A DNA stretch of 64,000 bases. Source: Merluccius polli. Its lineage: Eukaryota > Chordata > Actinopteri > Gadiformes > Merlucciidae. The position numbers and the translations under genes are program-made. Below the pieces are notes generated by a model. The model worked only from the letters and a program-made list of their open reading frames with translations, was not told where the DNA came from and made no database searches. Shown here in pieces: positions 49,301-62,136 of this stretch. The stretch spans positions 310,001 to 374,000 of the forward strand of contig JAOPHQ010000850.1 in assembly GCA_030340625.1 (NCBI GenBank). Reading direction: 5' to 3'. Each line of letters starts with the position of its first letter. Position 1 is the first letter of the stretch.

Positions 49301-51824
49301 CACAGTCTGAGTGATGTTCTGAAGTGTACTGACACGGTGTACGTGTGCATATTAAACACATTTTAAGCCCACTGACTTCAACTCTTGAGTCAGACAGGTT
49401 CTTTGTAATGACTCTTCGCAGTTGCATTTCGTCCTACCTACCCTGAATCTTGGCAATGATCTTGTCTAGTGTCTTAAATTAGATTGGATTGCACCATATT
49501 GATCCCCTCAGGGAAAATCAGTAACGACCTCAGACACTAAACGGACCATGCACTGGTCCAGGCTTCTCTGTATCCATGGTTTTCGGCCTTTTGTGCTCTT
49601 CCTCTCTGTCCATTTCCAGTCTATTCATATCTTTGGCCATTACCGTATCAGCCAATCAAACTTGTTTACTTTCTATTGCAGTATGTGGATCAGATTACAA
49701 TGTGTAATGTGGATTTTATATAAGAAAATACAAATCCTAATATTAGTCCAGCACAAAATTGTCCTCTATAGCATTTCTAGACTGCAAATGTTCATACTAA
49801 AAACATTGAGTAGGCTGTGAAGTATTCTGTTTTATTTAAACGAGGCCATCAATGATATTTCAATAAACAATCCTACAAAATATGTATGCAGTGTACTGTA
49901 TTGAGATAGAATGAGGCAATTGGTGGTTGCTGTAGTATTAGGTGCTAGCTAAGCTTTATTTCATTCCAGAAGCTGAGTCTAATAAATATTAACAAATAGA
50001 CATTTATCTTTAGGATGACATTTACCAGGTTTGCTGAATGTGTGACTTTATTACAACCAGTGTAACCATCTCTAATAAGCACTTTATTCGAATGGAAAAT
50101 AATATCTATTTTAGTTTTCAATATTAAATATATGTATTGTATGTATTACAATGTATTACCTTTTCTTCTCACAAAACAATATGAATTTGTATAGACAATT
50201 GAATGAAAAGGATGTTACTGAGCTGCAGCTGCAGTATTGGGTTTGGAATCCTAAAGTGTACTTAAAGCAAAACACTAGTTATGATCCAGGCTGTTATTAC
50301 TTTGGCAGTTTTGTCAAAGTAAAGTAGTAGTTCTGACACATGTTGTTATTTTTAGGCTTTTGTCATTTTGAGTCTGGCAGCTGGTCACCCAAAGTCTCAT
50401 AGGTTTTCAAAACTTTACTCACATTTGTCAAACTTGTACATTATGTACACTACATACATACACAGTGGATGGTTCTCGCCATTGTAGATACATTTTGCCG
50501 TTATACTGTTCACTGCTATATATATATTATTTTTTTGCGAATCCCCTTCCATAATGTATAATATTGTAATATCACATTATTCCAACTCTTCAATTCAACA
50601 CTGACCTGTGAAAACAAGGTCAGTACTACTCGCGTTCATACAAAAGTGTGTGTGTGTGTGTGTCTGTCTGTCTGTCTGAATAACTATGCATGTAGATGCC
50701 TTCTTGAAAGAACATTACCCTGTCCTATATCGATTAGAAATTTCTTGATCCAATCAGACACTTCTATTGAATGTCGTCCATCTATTGTTTTGATATACTG
50801 TCAATGGAGCCAGAACACTGTCACTGCACCATCTGTTGGCCCAGTGTAACATTCTGGTACCCTGCTACATTGATTCACTGTTAATTAGGTTGATGTTGTG
50901 TTCATTTGAGCCAATGAGCATTCTTAGAAGTTGATGTATCCAAGCACGTCCCCTGATCGAACACACACACTTGGAGTACACAGAGACAACCTCAATTGAC
51001 TTTTACTTGGCCTTTCTCTTAAAGATGGAGAGTCACATCCTTCCTTTGTTGGAAAACACACACAGATGTGGCATCCTCTTCTCTATGTGGCGTTGCATTA
51101 ATCAGCCATTTGGAAGACAATAGACTTTGACATGGGCTGGCAAGTAGCTCCAAAAGACTGCCAATGGCTTCATTGTCCATTAAACTGAATGGAGAGCCAT
51201 CCAAATCCGTTAGCATAAAAGCATGTGTGCCAGTCATAATGCCAACAGGATTTGCTGTGATAATGTGATGCAATACATGCCTGCACAGCCCTTTACTAAA
51301 CTCTGAATTGTTGCCATGATAATCGGAGCAACCACATCATCCTCTGCTCTGCTTCGTTGGGTGCAATCAGAGAAGGGCTGCAGATGGCAAAGTGGGATTC
51401 AGTGCCACAGCATAGATTCTACAGGACCTTGGATTCCCTATGAAACCCTGGTCTGAAGTGTCTGGAAGGGTTTCCACCTTTTGACCTCATCTTTGCCAAT
51501 CATAGAAAGATCAGAGTCTGTCAACCATGGCACCATGCTGCAGTTAAAGGGCATTGCACTTGCCCATTTAGCTGCAGAAACTGTGTCCTCACATGCAAGT
51601 GCTACATTGATATCCATAGAGGCCACCATGACCTTATCAACTGCCACACACACACACACACACTGACTGACCCATTCAGAAAGGATATGTGCCTTTGACA
51701 GTGGAAAGAAGATTAGACACCAAACCAAGGATTCATTTGTAGCGTTTATTGGCATAGAGATGAGTGGAATGGGAGATTTAAATAAATTAACCTTCAGTGA
51801 ATCCCTCGAGGCCTGGGGAATGAC
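46348..51824. other. Intronic or intergenic sequence, no gene seen
   Basis: AT-rich unique DNA with a G-run of 17 (49140-49156) and a small GT/TCTG microsatellite (50646-50680). The segment 51050-51270 looks like a candidate conserved non-coding element by composition only. Confidence 0.45.
50646..50680. repeat. Compound (GT)n(TCTG)n microsatellite
   Basis: Short GT run followed by several TCTG copies. Confidence 0.85.
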
Positions 51825-51852
51825 GGGGGGGGGGGGGGGGGGGGGGGGGGGG
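51825..51852. repeat. Poly-G tract, 28 G
   Basis: Uninterrupted G homopolymer in otherwise AT-rich DNA. Confidence 0.9.
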
Positions 51853-52037
51853 ATTCTACTCTTGTTGCTGATGTACTGAATACATATGTGACATGTTTCT
51901 GGCCAGAGAGAGCACTCTGTTACCAGCCTACCTACAAGTAAACCTGCTTGTGTTGGTTATCCACTAGAGCTGTGGAATTTAGTTTTCAAGTGGGATTAAA
52001 GAACATCAAAACCTACTCAAGCACTAGCTTATAGCAC

Positions 52038-52355
52038 TAGCAATATATCTATCGATATCGTGATGAGACTAGACATGTTCTTAGATTTTGGATATGGTAA
52101 TATTGTGATATCGCAAGTGATATCTTTTCCTGGTTGTAAAGGCTGCATTACAGTAAAGTGATGAATTTAAAAAAAAATACTCAGTACTTTTCATTTGTCA
52201 AGTATTTCATTCACACAGGAGTATACAAAAATAGGCTTTACTATGTGGTTATTTTATATACTATTTGTTGAATGAACTACCAGAAAACATGCTATATCGA
52301 GATATTAAATGACCTATATCGGGACAGAAGATTTTGGCCATATCGCCCAGCCCTA
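52038..52355. mobile_element. Short inverted copy of the 1652-3259 hAT-like family
   Basis: Read on the minus strand it begins TAGGGCTGGGCGATATGGCC and ends in the subterminal CGATATCGATAGATATATTG. The interior matches 3030-3250 of the window segment by segment: ATGTGGTTATTTTA, GCCTATTTTTGTATACTCCT, and the CAGTAAAGTGATGAA region against CATCACTTTGCTGG. It is about 318 bp against 1608 bp, so it is an internal deletion derivative. Confidence 0.75.
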
Positions 52356-52890
52356 TGTGTAGATCCACCTGTGTTGGACACTCTTTGTGTTTGCAGGTTT
52401 GAATTGGCCAAATTGGTGTCGTTTGCAAAGCAGGAGAATTTGTAACTGTAAGCCATTCTTAAAGGTGACTTTTTCCAGCATACATTTTTAACAGAGACTC
52501 GATTAACCTTTACCCAAGCTCTTGCAATTGGAGCATTTAGTGTAAAATATTTGACCTTTTCTATTTATGATACAAACTTTGATTAATGTCTGTGACATTT
52601 ATCTAATTGCTCAAAATGTTGGCTAATCATAATGATGGTTATTTGTGGTGAAAAATATTGTAATACTGACAAAATTTTAAACTTGGGAAGTTTATAGAAA
52701 TGAACTTTTTCTCTTTAGTGGGAACTTCTTTGTTTTTACTCCTATACATCTGTTGTATGATTTCTTCTTGGTTAGGGTTATCTTAATATAGGGTTATGTG
52801 TAATTATATTGGCAGTTTTAGAATAACATTCAGTCATCCATCCATCTATCATTCACTAGGCTGTTTGCCTTAAATGTCTCCAGTAGGCGC

Positions 52891-53040
52891 AAAGGGATAG
52901 TTCAGATTTTTTTGAAGTGGGGTTGTATGAGGTATTTATCTAGAGTCAGTGTATTACCTACAGTAGAAGGCGGTCGGCGCGCCCCCAGTTTGGAGAAGAA
53001 GACAGCTGTACCAGAACAGACATTAAGCAATGTACTGCTG
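52891..53040 (+). mobile_element. Fragment resembling a fish TTAA-type (Kolobok-like) repeat
   Basis: The run AAAGGGATAGTTCAGATTTT followed by GTGGGGTTGTATGAGG and GTCAGTGTATTACC matches, from memory, a high-copy teleost repeat. TTAA is not preserved at the left edge and no right end was located, so it appears degraded. Confidence 0.45.
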
Positions 53041-53283
53041 TGCCATAGAACTTCTCTATTCCTACGCATAAGCGCAACTGTGCTTTCCCCAAACAGCTGA
53101 ACTGCGGGCGGAAGTGTAAAGAAATATGTGAACAGGAAAATTAAACATGGAGAGCATTTTCTGAGATGGTCTATTACAGGAGACTCGGCTGACCCTTTGT
53201 TAGGAATGAAGGCTCTGTAAAAGAGGATGTGCTATGCATAACAAAAGCCTCACCGAAAACAAAGATCTGTCAACTATACAATT

Positions 53284-54400
53284 CAGGGCTCGACAGTGCG
53301 ACCATTTCGCTCGCAAATGCGTGTAAAAATTATGTTGTGCGAACGTGAATTTACATTTAGGAGCACATGTGTGCGAGTGGAATTTCTATTTTTTACTTAA
53401 AATAAAATCGCTCACATTACTGGCTTTCACACATAGCACGATAGGTTTGACGACTGACCAAGCCGGCCGCCTAGAAGTTGGGAGGTGTAGTGCATAAATC
53501 TGTTTCGCCCCATTTACCCCGTTCGTGACCGAAGATTTGTGACCAAACTGCTTGCAACTGGCAACTGCTTGCAAAAGAATCACAAGATAACATTTAGAAA
53601 CTGGACCGTTCACACCGCTGCAACGTGCAGCGACATGCCGTAGGTGTCTATTGAAAGCTGGCAACACACTGGAGCATCCAAAAACAATGAAAACTCCAGG
53701 GACTATATTTCACCTGGAGAGAGACTAAATTAATGATAATGCTGCGCTTCTTGGCAATTGGTGAGAAACAAAATATCAACCCAGTGATTTTTTTCCACTT
53801 TACATTGTTATGATTCCCCCTTTTAAAATAAGTCCAAGTAATGTCCAACACAGGTTCATATTTTAAGCAGGAATGTGAGGATGTGATGTAAAGCTGATAA
53901 AATACTGGCAGCCGCAGCTGCCAATGCATTTCTCCCGTTCCCCTGTGTGTCCGTTCGTGTTAAACCCCAGAACTGGAGCACACTTCCAACCGGAGTGGCT
54001 TAAGCGAAAACCCAGAATGGGTTACATTACATTACCGTTGCATACTTTTACTTTGCCTTAACAAGAATGCGCACAGTTTCGCATCAATAATTCTAACTCG
54101 GTTGGAAAATGGATGTCCAGTAAACAATCCAGAAGACCAAGCCGCAAAAGCTTCTGGACCACAGATATCGTTTTGCTTTGAGAATCCGTTTGAGAATGTT
54201 GACGATCACTGATGCAGAGAGTTAACAATAATAATGGCAGCAGCCAAATATAACTTATTTGAGTGAAATAAACTCTTATTAATCCCTCTATTTTGACTCC
54301 ACGCCTATTTTATTTAGTTGTGCCCCTACTTTTGTGGACTTTGCCCCTAACAAATTAGGAGCACAGTGCTCGCAGGGGAAAAGGTCAGCGTCGAGCCCTG
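53284..54400. mobile_element. Non-autonomous hAT-like element
   Basis: The left end CAGGGCTCGACAGTGCGACC and the reverse-complemented right end CAGGGCTCGACGCTGACC share 11 terminal bases, and both have GGAGCACA/TGCGAG motifs about 50-80 bp inside. It is 1117 bp with no transposase domain. No exact 8-bp target duplication was found. Confidence 0.7.
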
Positions 54401-54508
54401 CAATCCATGGAGTCCTAGCCAGTCTTTGTGAAAGAAAGTCAAACCCTTAGGCCAGAGTAATTAGCCAATATTATTTCTCCCAAACTTACTTATTTACACT
54501 CTAACCCA

Positions 54509-54640
54509 TGGTTTCTCAACGGGGGCGGTACCGCCCCCCCTGGGGTGCGTTATAAACATTTTGGGGGGCGCTGGACGCATGAGGGCGCTCAGGCACGAAT
54601 GGGGGCGCCACAATTTGGCTTGTACAAAGTTCATTTGAAA
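54509..54640. mobile_element. hAT-like terminal fragment with GC-rich palindrome
   Basis: ATGGTTTCTCAACGGGGGCG resembles the TGGTTCTCAAC terminus of hAT elements. It continues into the perfect 18-bp palindrome GGGGGCGGTACCGCCCCC (54521-54538) and G-rich GGGGCGC repeats. No opposite end was found. Confidence 0.5.
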
Positions 54641-54976
54641 CTTTCATGGTTTCACAACTAAAAATAAAGCTGCTGTCTGAGACCAAGAACCCGAGTCTGC
54701 TGCTTCCACTGCTGGGTAAAAGGGAGTAGACCCCAACGTCGCCCCTGGAGATCTCCCCTCTGCTCCCTGATCACGATCGGACAAGCCGAGCAGGAACGGT
54801 CTCCATAGTAACGCCCAAACAAATCCACCACAGCAGCAGCGAAACCCGGGAAACACAAACGCTACTTTTGACAGCTGTCACATCATCTTCGCGGGCTAAA
54901 ACTTAAATAACCAATGAAAACGTACACAAGCATGATAACGTAACCACGTTTAATCACACACAACATTACAATCAAA

Positions 54977-55260
54977 TAGGGATGCACCGAATATATTCGG
55001 CCGAATATTGCAAAAAAAGCCATATTCAGTATTCGGTGGAATGAGTGAAAAACAAGGCCGAATATATATATTAAATATTTGCGCCGCGTTTTAATGACGC
55101 AAGCAAACAACGTGCAGTGACGTGGCGCGTTTTACTGACGCAATGAAAGAACGTGCAGTGACGCGGTAAACATAAACATAGATGTCGGCAGTGTGGAGAT
55201 ATTTCAAAGTTACGGAGAACGAAAAAAGAATTGCGGTTTGCAGCTGAAATATAAAGTATA
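54977..55260 (+). mobile_element. 5' end of a BED-type hAT element, truncated
   Basis: Starts at TAGGGATGCACCGAATATAT with palindromic CCGAATATTCGG-like subterminal motifs. A GC-rich leader follows with a two-copy motif (AACGTGCAGTGACG at 55110 and 55151), then the beginning of a transposase frame. The element stops near 55260, where another repeat begins; no right terminus was found. Confidence 0.65.
55182..55247 (+). pseudogene. Truncated N-terminus of a BED-finger hAT transposase
   Basis: ATG and 20 further codons (MSAVWRYFKVTENEKRIAVC…) match the start of a BED zinc finger: the aromatic WRYF and the first Cys of the CxxC pair are present. A TGA stop and then foreign sequence follow before the rest of the finger. 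This is non-functional. The match to the family is by motif memory. Confidence 0.5.
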
Positions 55261-55266
55261 GTATAA

Positions 55267-55529
55267 GTAAGGGATAATGCCAGACGGAATGAATGGACTT
55301 CATGGAAGCAACCGTCCGACGCGGTTCATGCTTCCACGTCGGACGGTTCACGCCTCCGCGTCGTCCATTAATTTCTGTTAATGGACACCTCAAAGGGCAT
55401 TATCCCGCTTATACCATGGTCACTTACGAAAGAAAGATTTAATCAATTAATAATACTTTAATGCGTTTTAGAGTTAAAATCGTGAGGGTTTTTTTTATTT
55501 TTACAAGTCGAGCGGACTATTTAATATCT
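55267..55529. repeat. Direct repeat unit A with inner hairpin
   Basis: Shares with 56031-56273 the left border TAAGGGATAATGCC and a long right part (GGGCATTATCCCGCTTATAC… through …AATCGTGAGGGTTTTTT to GACTATTTAATATCT) at over 90% identity by eye. The left GGGATAATGCC and the later GGCATTATCCC form an inverted pair. The central part differs from unit B and has its own CGTCGGACGGTT/AACCGTCCGACG palindrome. Confidence 0.75.
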
Positions 55530-56030
55530 TATACAACCTATCCTATTTAATATTTTATATCACATTACAACTAAAATAACATTTCCATGTTGTTTACCAG
55601 TTTCTCCAGTTAAGTAATGTACAAACATGACCTATTATATGTCTCAAAAACGTACATTTTGGAGGCAATGTTTAATATCAATGCTTTAATTTCCTGTAAA
55701 ATGGTCAGATTTGCTCAGCAGCACATCAAGTTGTTGGGGGCATAAATACAGCTCCAATCCAATAAAAACAGAGATTTTAAAGCAAAACAATGGCTTCTCT
55801 CATCATAAAACCCGATGTCAGTTGAAGTCCTCCAGTCTTAACACACTGTTTACTACAAGAACACTTAAAGCAACAGCACCCTGTAGTTTTTTGTGGGGGT
55901 TTTGTAAGGGGGGGGGGCGGTACGAGGATCATGGAATGGTCAGGGGGGCTAATGTCTAAAAGTGTTCCGTCCACTTTTTTAATCGGCTGGGAAATGCTGC
56001 CACGATAATCAAGGGGAGGTGTTGATTACG

Positions 56031-56273
56031 TAAGGGATAATGCCCGACGAGGTGTCCATTAACATTCATTAAATGAATGGATGACGCGGAGGTTGCTTCC
56101 GCGAAGTCCATTCATTTCTGTTAATGAAACCTCGAAGGGCATTATCCCGCTTATACCATGGTCACTTACGAAAGAAAGACATATTTAATCAATTAATAAT
56201 ACTTTAATGTGTTTTAGAGTTAAAATCGTGAGGGTTTTTTATTTTTACAAGTCGAGTGGACTATTTAATATCT
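56031..56273. repeat. Direct repeat unit B with inner hairpin
   Basis: Second copy of the unit at 55267-55529, spaced about 764 bp. Its arms GGGATAATGCCCGACGAGGT and ACCTCGAAGGGCATTATCCC pair more completely than in unit A. Downstream, at 56399, GACCATGGTATAAG is the inverse of the CTTATACCATGGTC inside the unit (56151-56164), so the real element may extend to about 56412. Confidence 0.75.
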
Positions 56274-56419
56274 CCCGTATGCAGGCGTTGCCAAGCAACG
56301 TGACCATAGTGTCTTCATAACGTCAACGTCTTTCCTAGGTGTACATTAACACTTTTTAACCTACACCCTCCAACCAATCAGAATCGAGTATTCACCCAGA
56401 CCATGGTATAAGCCTGATT

Positions 56420-59400
56420 AAGACCTTGCAGCCACCGGAGATGGGGCACCCAGTGGCTCCTTCCAAACGAAAAAAAAATCACCAGGCTTCGATTCTTGAT
56501 TAGCAAATGCTAGCGTCAACTCGCCACTGTCACTCATAATTGATGTCATCGTTATTTTTACATGATGTTTTCAATGTAGAAAGAAATGGTTTGTGATACG
56601 CCCTGGGGAGCACATATAACAGCGAAGATGACACTGATGGCGATGCAGCATTTTCAGTGGAGCGCTGGGGTTATTCTCTCTCCCCTACACGCTTTTGCTT
56701 ATAATGCACAGGAAGTGAACAGCAGGGATAATAAGCATCAGGGAAATTCCTTAGCTGCCTGCCACATTTCACCTTCCACCACTAAGCCAGATAAGGACGA
56801 TGACTTGTTTGTCTGTTTCCAATAATCACCACGCATCATCACTTACATTTATAGTATGTATGATGCAGGTGTGGTTTGTCGTTTGTTGTTTTGCTCCAGG
56901 CCATGAATGGAGCTATGATCTTATTTAGCCTTACCATCCAGCCACCACCTCCCTGGTGGTTTTGTGATTCATTGGTCACATGTCAGGTACCAAGAGAGAC
57001 ATTTTTAAATCAACTTGATATGTCAACTGTCATTAGACAAGACACATTTCCATTCACTTCACATTTGACCTGATGTTCTACCAAGCTTAATATTATGTAT
57101 TGATCCTAAATCTGTTGAGTGGTTTAAAGTCACTATATGCCTCCAAGGCCAAGTCACATTGGAATGTGACTTTTGGCATCAGTGATGGATTTGTAGTTAA
57201 CCATGCACCCCCCAGCCTTGTTTCCTCTCAACATTTGATTGCAAACAACTGTTCTCTGGGCAGGAAGCAGCTGTCATGTACCCTAGAGGTCATAAAGAGT
57301 TTATTTTGTCCACAAAATTCCCTAACTCTTTAACAAATCTTCTACTAGCCAATGTGTTCTTAAAGATGACAAGAATTCATCAAGTATTATATTCACCAAC
57401 GTTTCTACTACTGTCAGTTGGTCCTGTCAACCTGGGGTATAGATTGTGTTAGTATGTTCTACTAAGTGTACTAAAACTTTTGTTATTGAGAGCACAAAAT
57501 GAATAACTTGTGAACTCCTTGGTTTTATCATTTCTAACTGGACAACAGTATTGGGACTTACTGCTCCCCCGATCTCGCTTCCCTATTTAAATAGATTATT
57601 GTGAATAAATGTTTTCATTTAACAGTGTTTATTCCACAAGGGGGACCAACTGCCAGATGATGACCCCCATGAAAATTAAATTGCTCCTGTTATTTTAATA
57701 TGAATGTGTCTTCGTTTGTGGATGCGTTTGCATACACATTCTGGTGTGGGTTCTGACTGTTGGCCAGATGGGGTAGTAATAGGAATCTGCATCTAGCTAA
57801 ATACCATGAGGTGGTTTTTATCTAGTGGATTGATTGATTGAGTGATGTCTTGCATACCATTAAGCTATTGTGTTGTAGTAGACTTGCTACAAAAGGAATC
57901 ATACTGGCAAAATAGTTGTAACACCTCCTCCAGATTTATTACAACCATTAAATCTATTCCTGAATGTGAAAAACTATATTTTGCACCTCTTCATTATTAA
58001 CCTCATTATGAATGCCAGTATCATTCTAAACAATATATAATTTTGTGCTGTTATAAAAGTTGACCGTCTGTAAATATCACAAGGCAAAACTTTTCATCAT
58101 TCAATGCGAAAACAAAGAGGGCACTTAAAACAATCTGTAACGTCAGTATTTAATTACAGCGGTTAATTCAAAGTTTCTTTAGCGAGACACATCTACTTCT
58201 ACTTCCTACTTCTTCCTTTTAATTACTCATGCCATGGGGAGCATATCAATTAATCAAATGTGACTACATGCATTAATAGAAACGGAATTATAAAAAGGAA
58301 GACGGACCCACCTGCTTATTATTAGAGCTGTCTGCCTTCTCAATGAATAAAGTGCTGCCTGATCCATTTTGCGGTGTCTCAAGGTAGACAGTGACCTTCC
58401 CTTTTGACTTTGACTAAGTCAAAGCCCCCCACCCTCCCTCCACTCTCATCGCCTCGAGTACTTGATTAATGACAAACCTCCCCAGCCATCATCCCCTCGA
58501 TGCTGGGTGGCTGGTTCAACGACTTGGGGGGGGGGGGGGGGGGGGGGGGGAGCCTTGCTATACACCATGGAACACAAACCTGGCACTGCTTCAGCTCTGG
58601 TTGTCGTCCCTGTCAATATGTTGGATTGAGGTCAAGCTACATTTAGTTTGTTTAACTTTTGCTTCATTATCTGATGTATTTCAACACCGCTCGGCACAAG
58701 CCTGGATTCTCTCATATGTTTTCGTTCTTTTTAGACTGTCGCTTGAACTCGCACATGCATGCGGTTTATACAGAATATAGATAGATAGATGGTTAATGCA
58801 TGTTGTTGCAATGGGCTTTGCAACGTTCAATAAGTTATTTACACTCATGTAGGATTATTATATTAATGGCAACAAACCACTGCTAAAAATTCATGATTAA
58901 AAATGTATAGTTTCATCACAGGAAATGTTTAAAAGAGCACAGCATGGACATGCATTTAACATGTCTACATATCTTGGACATGTGTTTATTTACAGTAGCA
59001 GCATTTCTATTTATTGTCGGAGCTCGGACATGGGTATCGAGAGCACCATTAATCCACTTCTAGTTGCATTACTGTTTTATTGACATTTGTTAGTGGTAGT
59101 GTTTGGTATCATATTCAACGCGCATTAGCTGAGCATTCTGCGATGCATTGCGTACTATTGATTCATTGATTCAGGGGGTTTTGGGTCCAATGCAGCTGGA
59201 TAGCAATTTAATGACCCAGCGAATCGGATCAGACTTTTGCTTATAGTCTCATCATATCTTGCTTCACTATGCCTTATTACACATTATGCCATAACGGGGC
59301 ATTAATGCGTCTTTCCCAGGACAGCATATAAGTGTGTGCCGTGCCTATTTCCTTTACAGCACTCCGTCTACTCTGCACTGCAGCTCTTTAGCCTAATGTG

Positions 59401-60867
59401 TCTTAGTTCAGCGTTTTTCCTGTTCTGTTAACCCTCCTGTTTTTCTTGTGGGGAGGGCTCCCGATTCCACCAGGCCTCCTGGTACTTATTCTCTCCCTTC
59501 CCCTGGGGGATTGACACCCGCTGACATTTCCCCCACCCTGCCGCCAGCTGTTGCACTTCGCAACCCAAACACATCCTCAGTCAGGCTGAAGACACACCGG
59601 GTGCAGATAGGAGGGCAATGACCCAGCATTGACTCTGAACGCACTCCATTACATGGTGTACATAAACACAAACACTCATGCAATAGGAAAAGCATATAGG
59701 AAAACTGGCAAATGTGGGCACTGAACTAAACAGATGGTTTACTGCACCAGAGGGTTGGGCACTGACAACTATTTTAAATCGCTGGGCATTTGTTACCTCT
59801 GGTGGACAATTAAAGGCGAGCACTGGGGAATATATGCTTTTTTTTTGGGGGGGGGGGGGGTTGAAAATAGTTGTCATATGGAAAGAAAGTGATCCAACAA
59901 AGTCCCAAGGAAAGTGCTGGCCTGTGTGTAAATCTAACCTAACATCTACCGAGACTGACTCAGCAGAAAAACGTGTTGTCTAAACATATCCAATCTGAAT
60001 CAGCCACATCCAGGCGTAATGTTCATGCCTTTATTTCCCCAGATGAGGTTCGACCTCTGGGTTTAGGAAGGGCCGATGCCTGTGCTCTGTGGCAATTGTC
60101 CTCTGTTTAGAGACATATTGTTTATCTAGTCCATTTCTGCACACAGAAAATCACCCTTGATGATTGGGGCTGAATGGGTCAATATCACATTTTCATGGAA
60201 ATGTGGATGTGCTTTTTTTGAAGGAAAATTGTTTATGCATTTTTTCTGTTTACCTGGGAACAAGAGATTATGTAATAGGGAGCCTTGTGTTGGGTTTTTA
60301 TATTGGAAGCAATTATCATGAATAAAATATGTGACTGGGTAGACTTTGGTACCAAAAGGACCAGAAAGGAAGCGTGGACTCCTAACATTTGCAATGGAAA
60401 ATATCTATCCTCATTTCCCTCTGCCCGGTTGTATTTTGACATGTATCTCTTCAATCTGAATATTGAAGTGAATATAGACAGAAATATGTAAAAATATTTT
60501 ACTAATACCTGCTGTGTAGCTCACAACAATATTCTACTTCCCAGTGTATGTCTTTACAATCTGGCAGCTTACTGGGGTTTTAGGTGAGAATTGGATTGTA
60601 AGTAAATTAAACGTGGATATGTTATTTTATTACAAATTAATTTGAATCTCCACCACTCCATCTCTCTTGTACCATCCTGCCTTAATATTTTGTTAGTAGT
60701 AACTCATTTCAACGATCGCAGTGTAGATGTTGCTGTTGAAATTCTACTATTTATTTTCTTTCCAACCTTGAGAGGTTTGTCTGGAACAAAGAGTTTTGAA
60801 TCTGGCCTTGCATGGAAAGAGGAGGCAGAACAAGTCTGCTCACAATTGTAGTTTGCATACTATGCAA
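56420..60867. other. Intronic sequence, no gene seen
   Basis: Unique DNA with a poly-G run at 58526-58550 and a short G-run near 59847. The segments 56590-56820 and 58140-58400 are candidate regulatory stretches by appearance; the latter has several TAATTA/ATTAAT motifs. Confidence 0.4.
58526..58550. repeat. Poly-G tract, 25 G
   Basis: Uninterrupted G homopolymer. Confidence 0.9.
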
Positions 60868-60880
60868 AGTCCACGGTCGA

Positions 60881-60918
60881 TTTATGGGTCGTGACCCACA
60901 GTTTTAAAACCACAGCTC
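60881..60918 (-). mobile_element. hAT-like terminus remnant just upstream of the exon
   Basis: On the minus strand AGAGCTGTGGTTTTAAAACT continues into GTGGGTCACGACCCA, close to the remembered hAT end GGTTCTCAAACTGTGGGTCGCGACCC. It lies about 40 bp from the splice acceptor at 60957-60958. No partner end was found. Confidence 0.35.
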
Positions 60919-60958
60919 TAATGTGTGTTTTCCCCTTTTCTCCCCTTCTGTTTGTCAG

Positions 60959-61108
60959 GCCTCAATGCTCTGACCTTTGACCCATCCACCAACAACGAGC
61001 CCCTCCAGTTTGGTGGTGCCAGTGCGCCGCTGGTGTCTGAGTGCATTCCTCCCCTGGAGAACGGCGCAGAGAACGGCAAGAAGAGGAAGAGGGTCAGCCT
61101 GCCCCCAG
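60959..61108 (+). CDS. Internal coding exon of an unidentified host gene
   Basis: The 150-nt exon is preceded by a long pyrimidine tract and TTTGTCAG and followed by CCCCCAG|GTACTG. It starts and ends in phase 1, so it is symmetric and could be skipped without a frameshift. The 49 complete codons read GLNALTFDPSTNNEPLQFGG onward, then SAPLVSECIPPLENGAENG, and end KKRKRVSLPP; third positions are GC-rich, as in teleost coding exons. KKRKR is a typical monopartite nuclear-localisation-like cluster, hinting at a nuclear protein. The remaining residues look disordered and no enzyme motif is seen. It joins in frame with the candidate first exon at 35983. I could not identify the gene. Confidence 0.75.
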
Positions 61109-62127
<1,019 letters not shown>

Positions 62128-62136
62128 GTCTTAAAG

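Larger units (their letters stand above)
36005..60958 (+). other. Proposed large first intron of the host gene
   Basis: If the candidate first exon and the exon at 60959 belong together, this interval of nearly 25 kb is one phase-1 intron starting GTAGAT and ending in a pyrimidine-rich TTTGTCAG. It contains the transposons listed separately and no other convincing exon. Large first introns are common in vertebrate developmental and neuronal genes; that analogy is inference. Confidence 0.4.
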
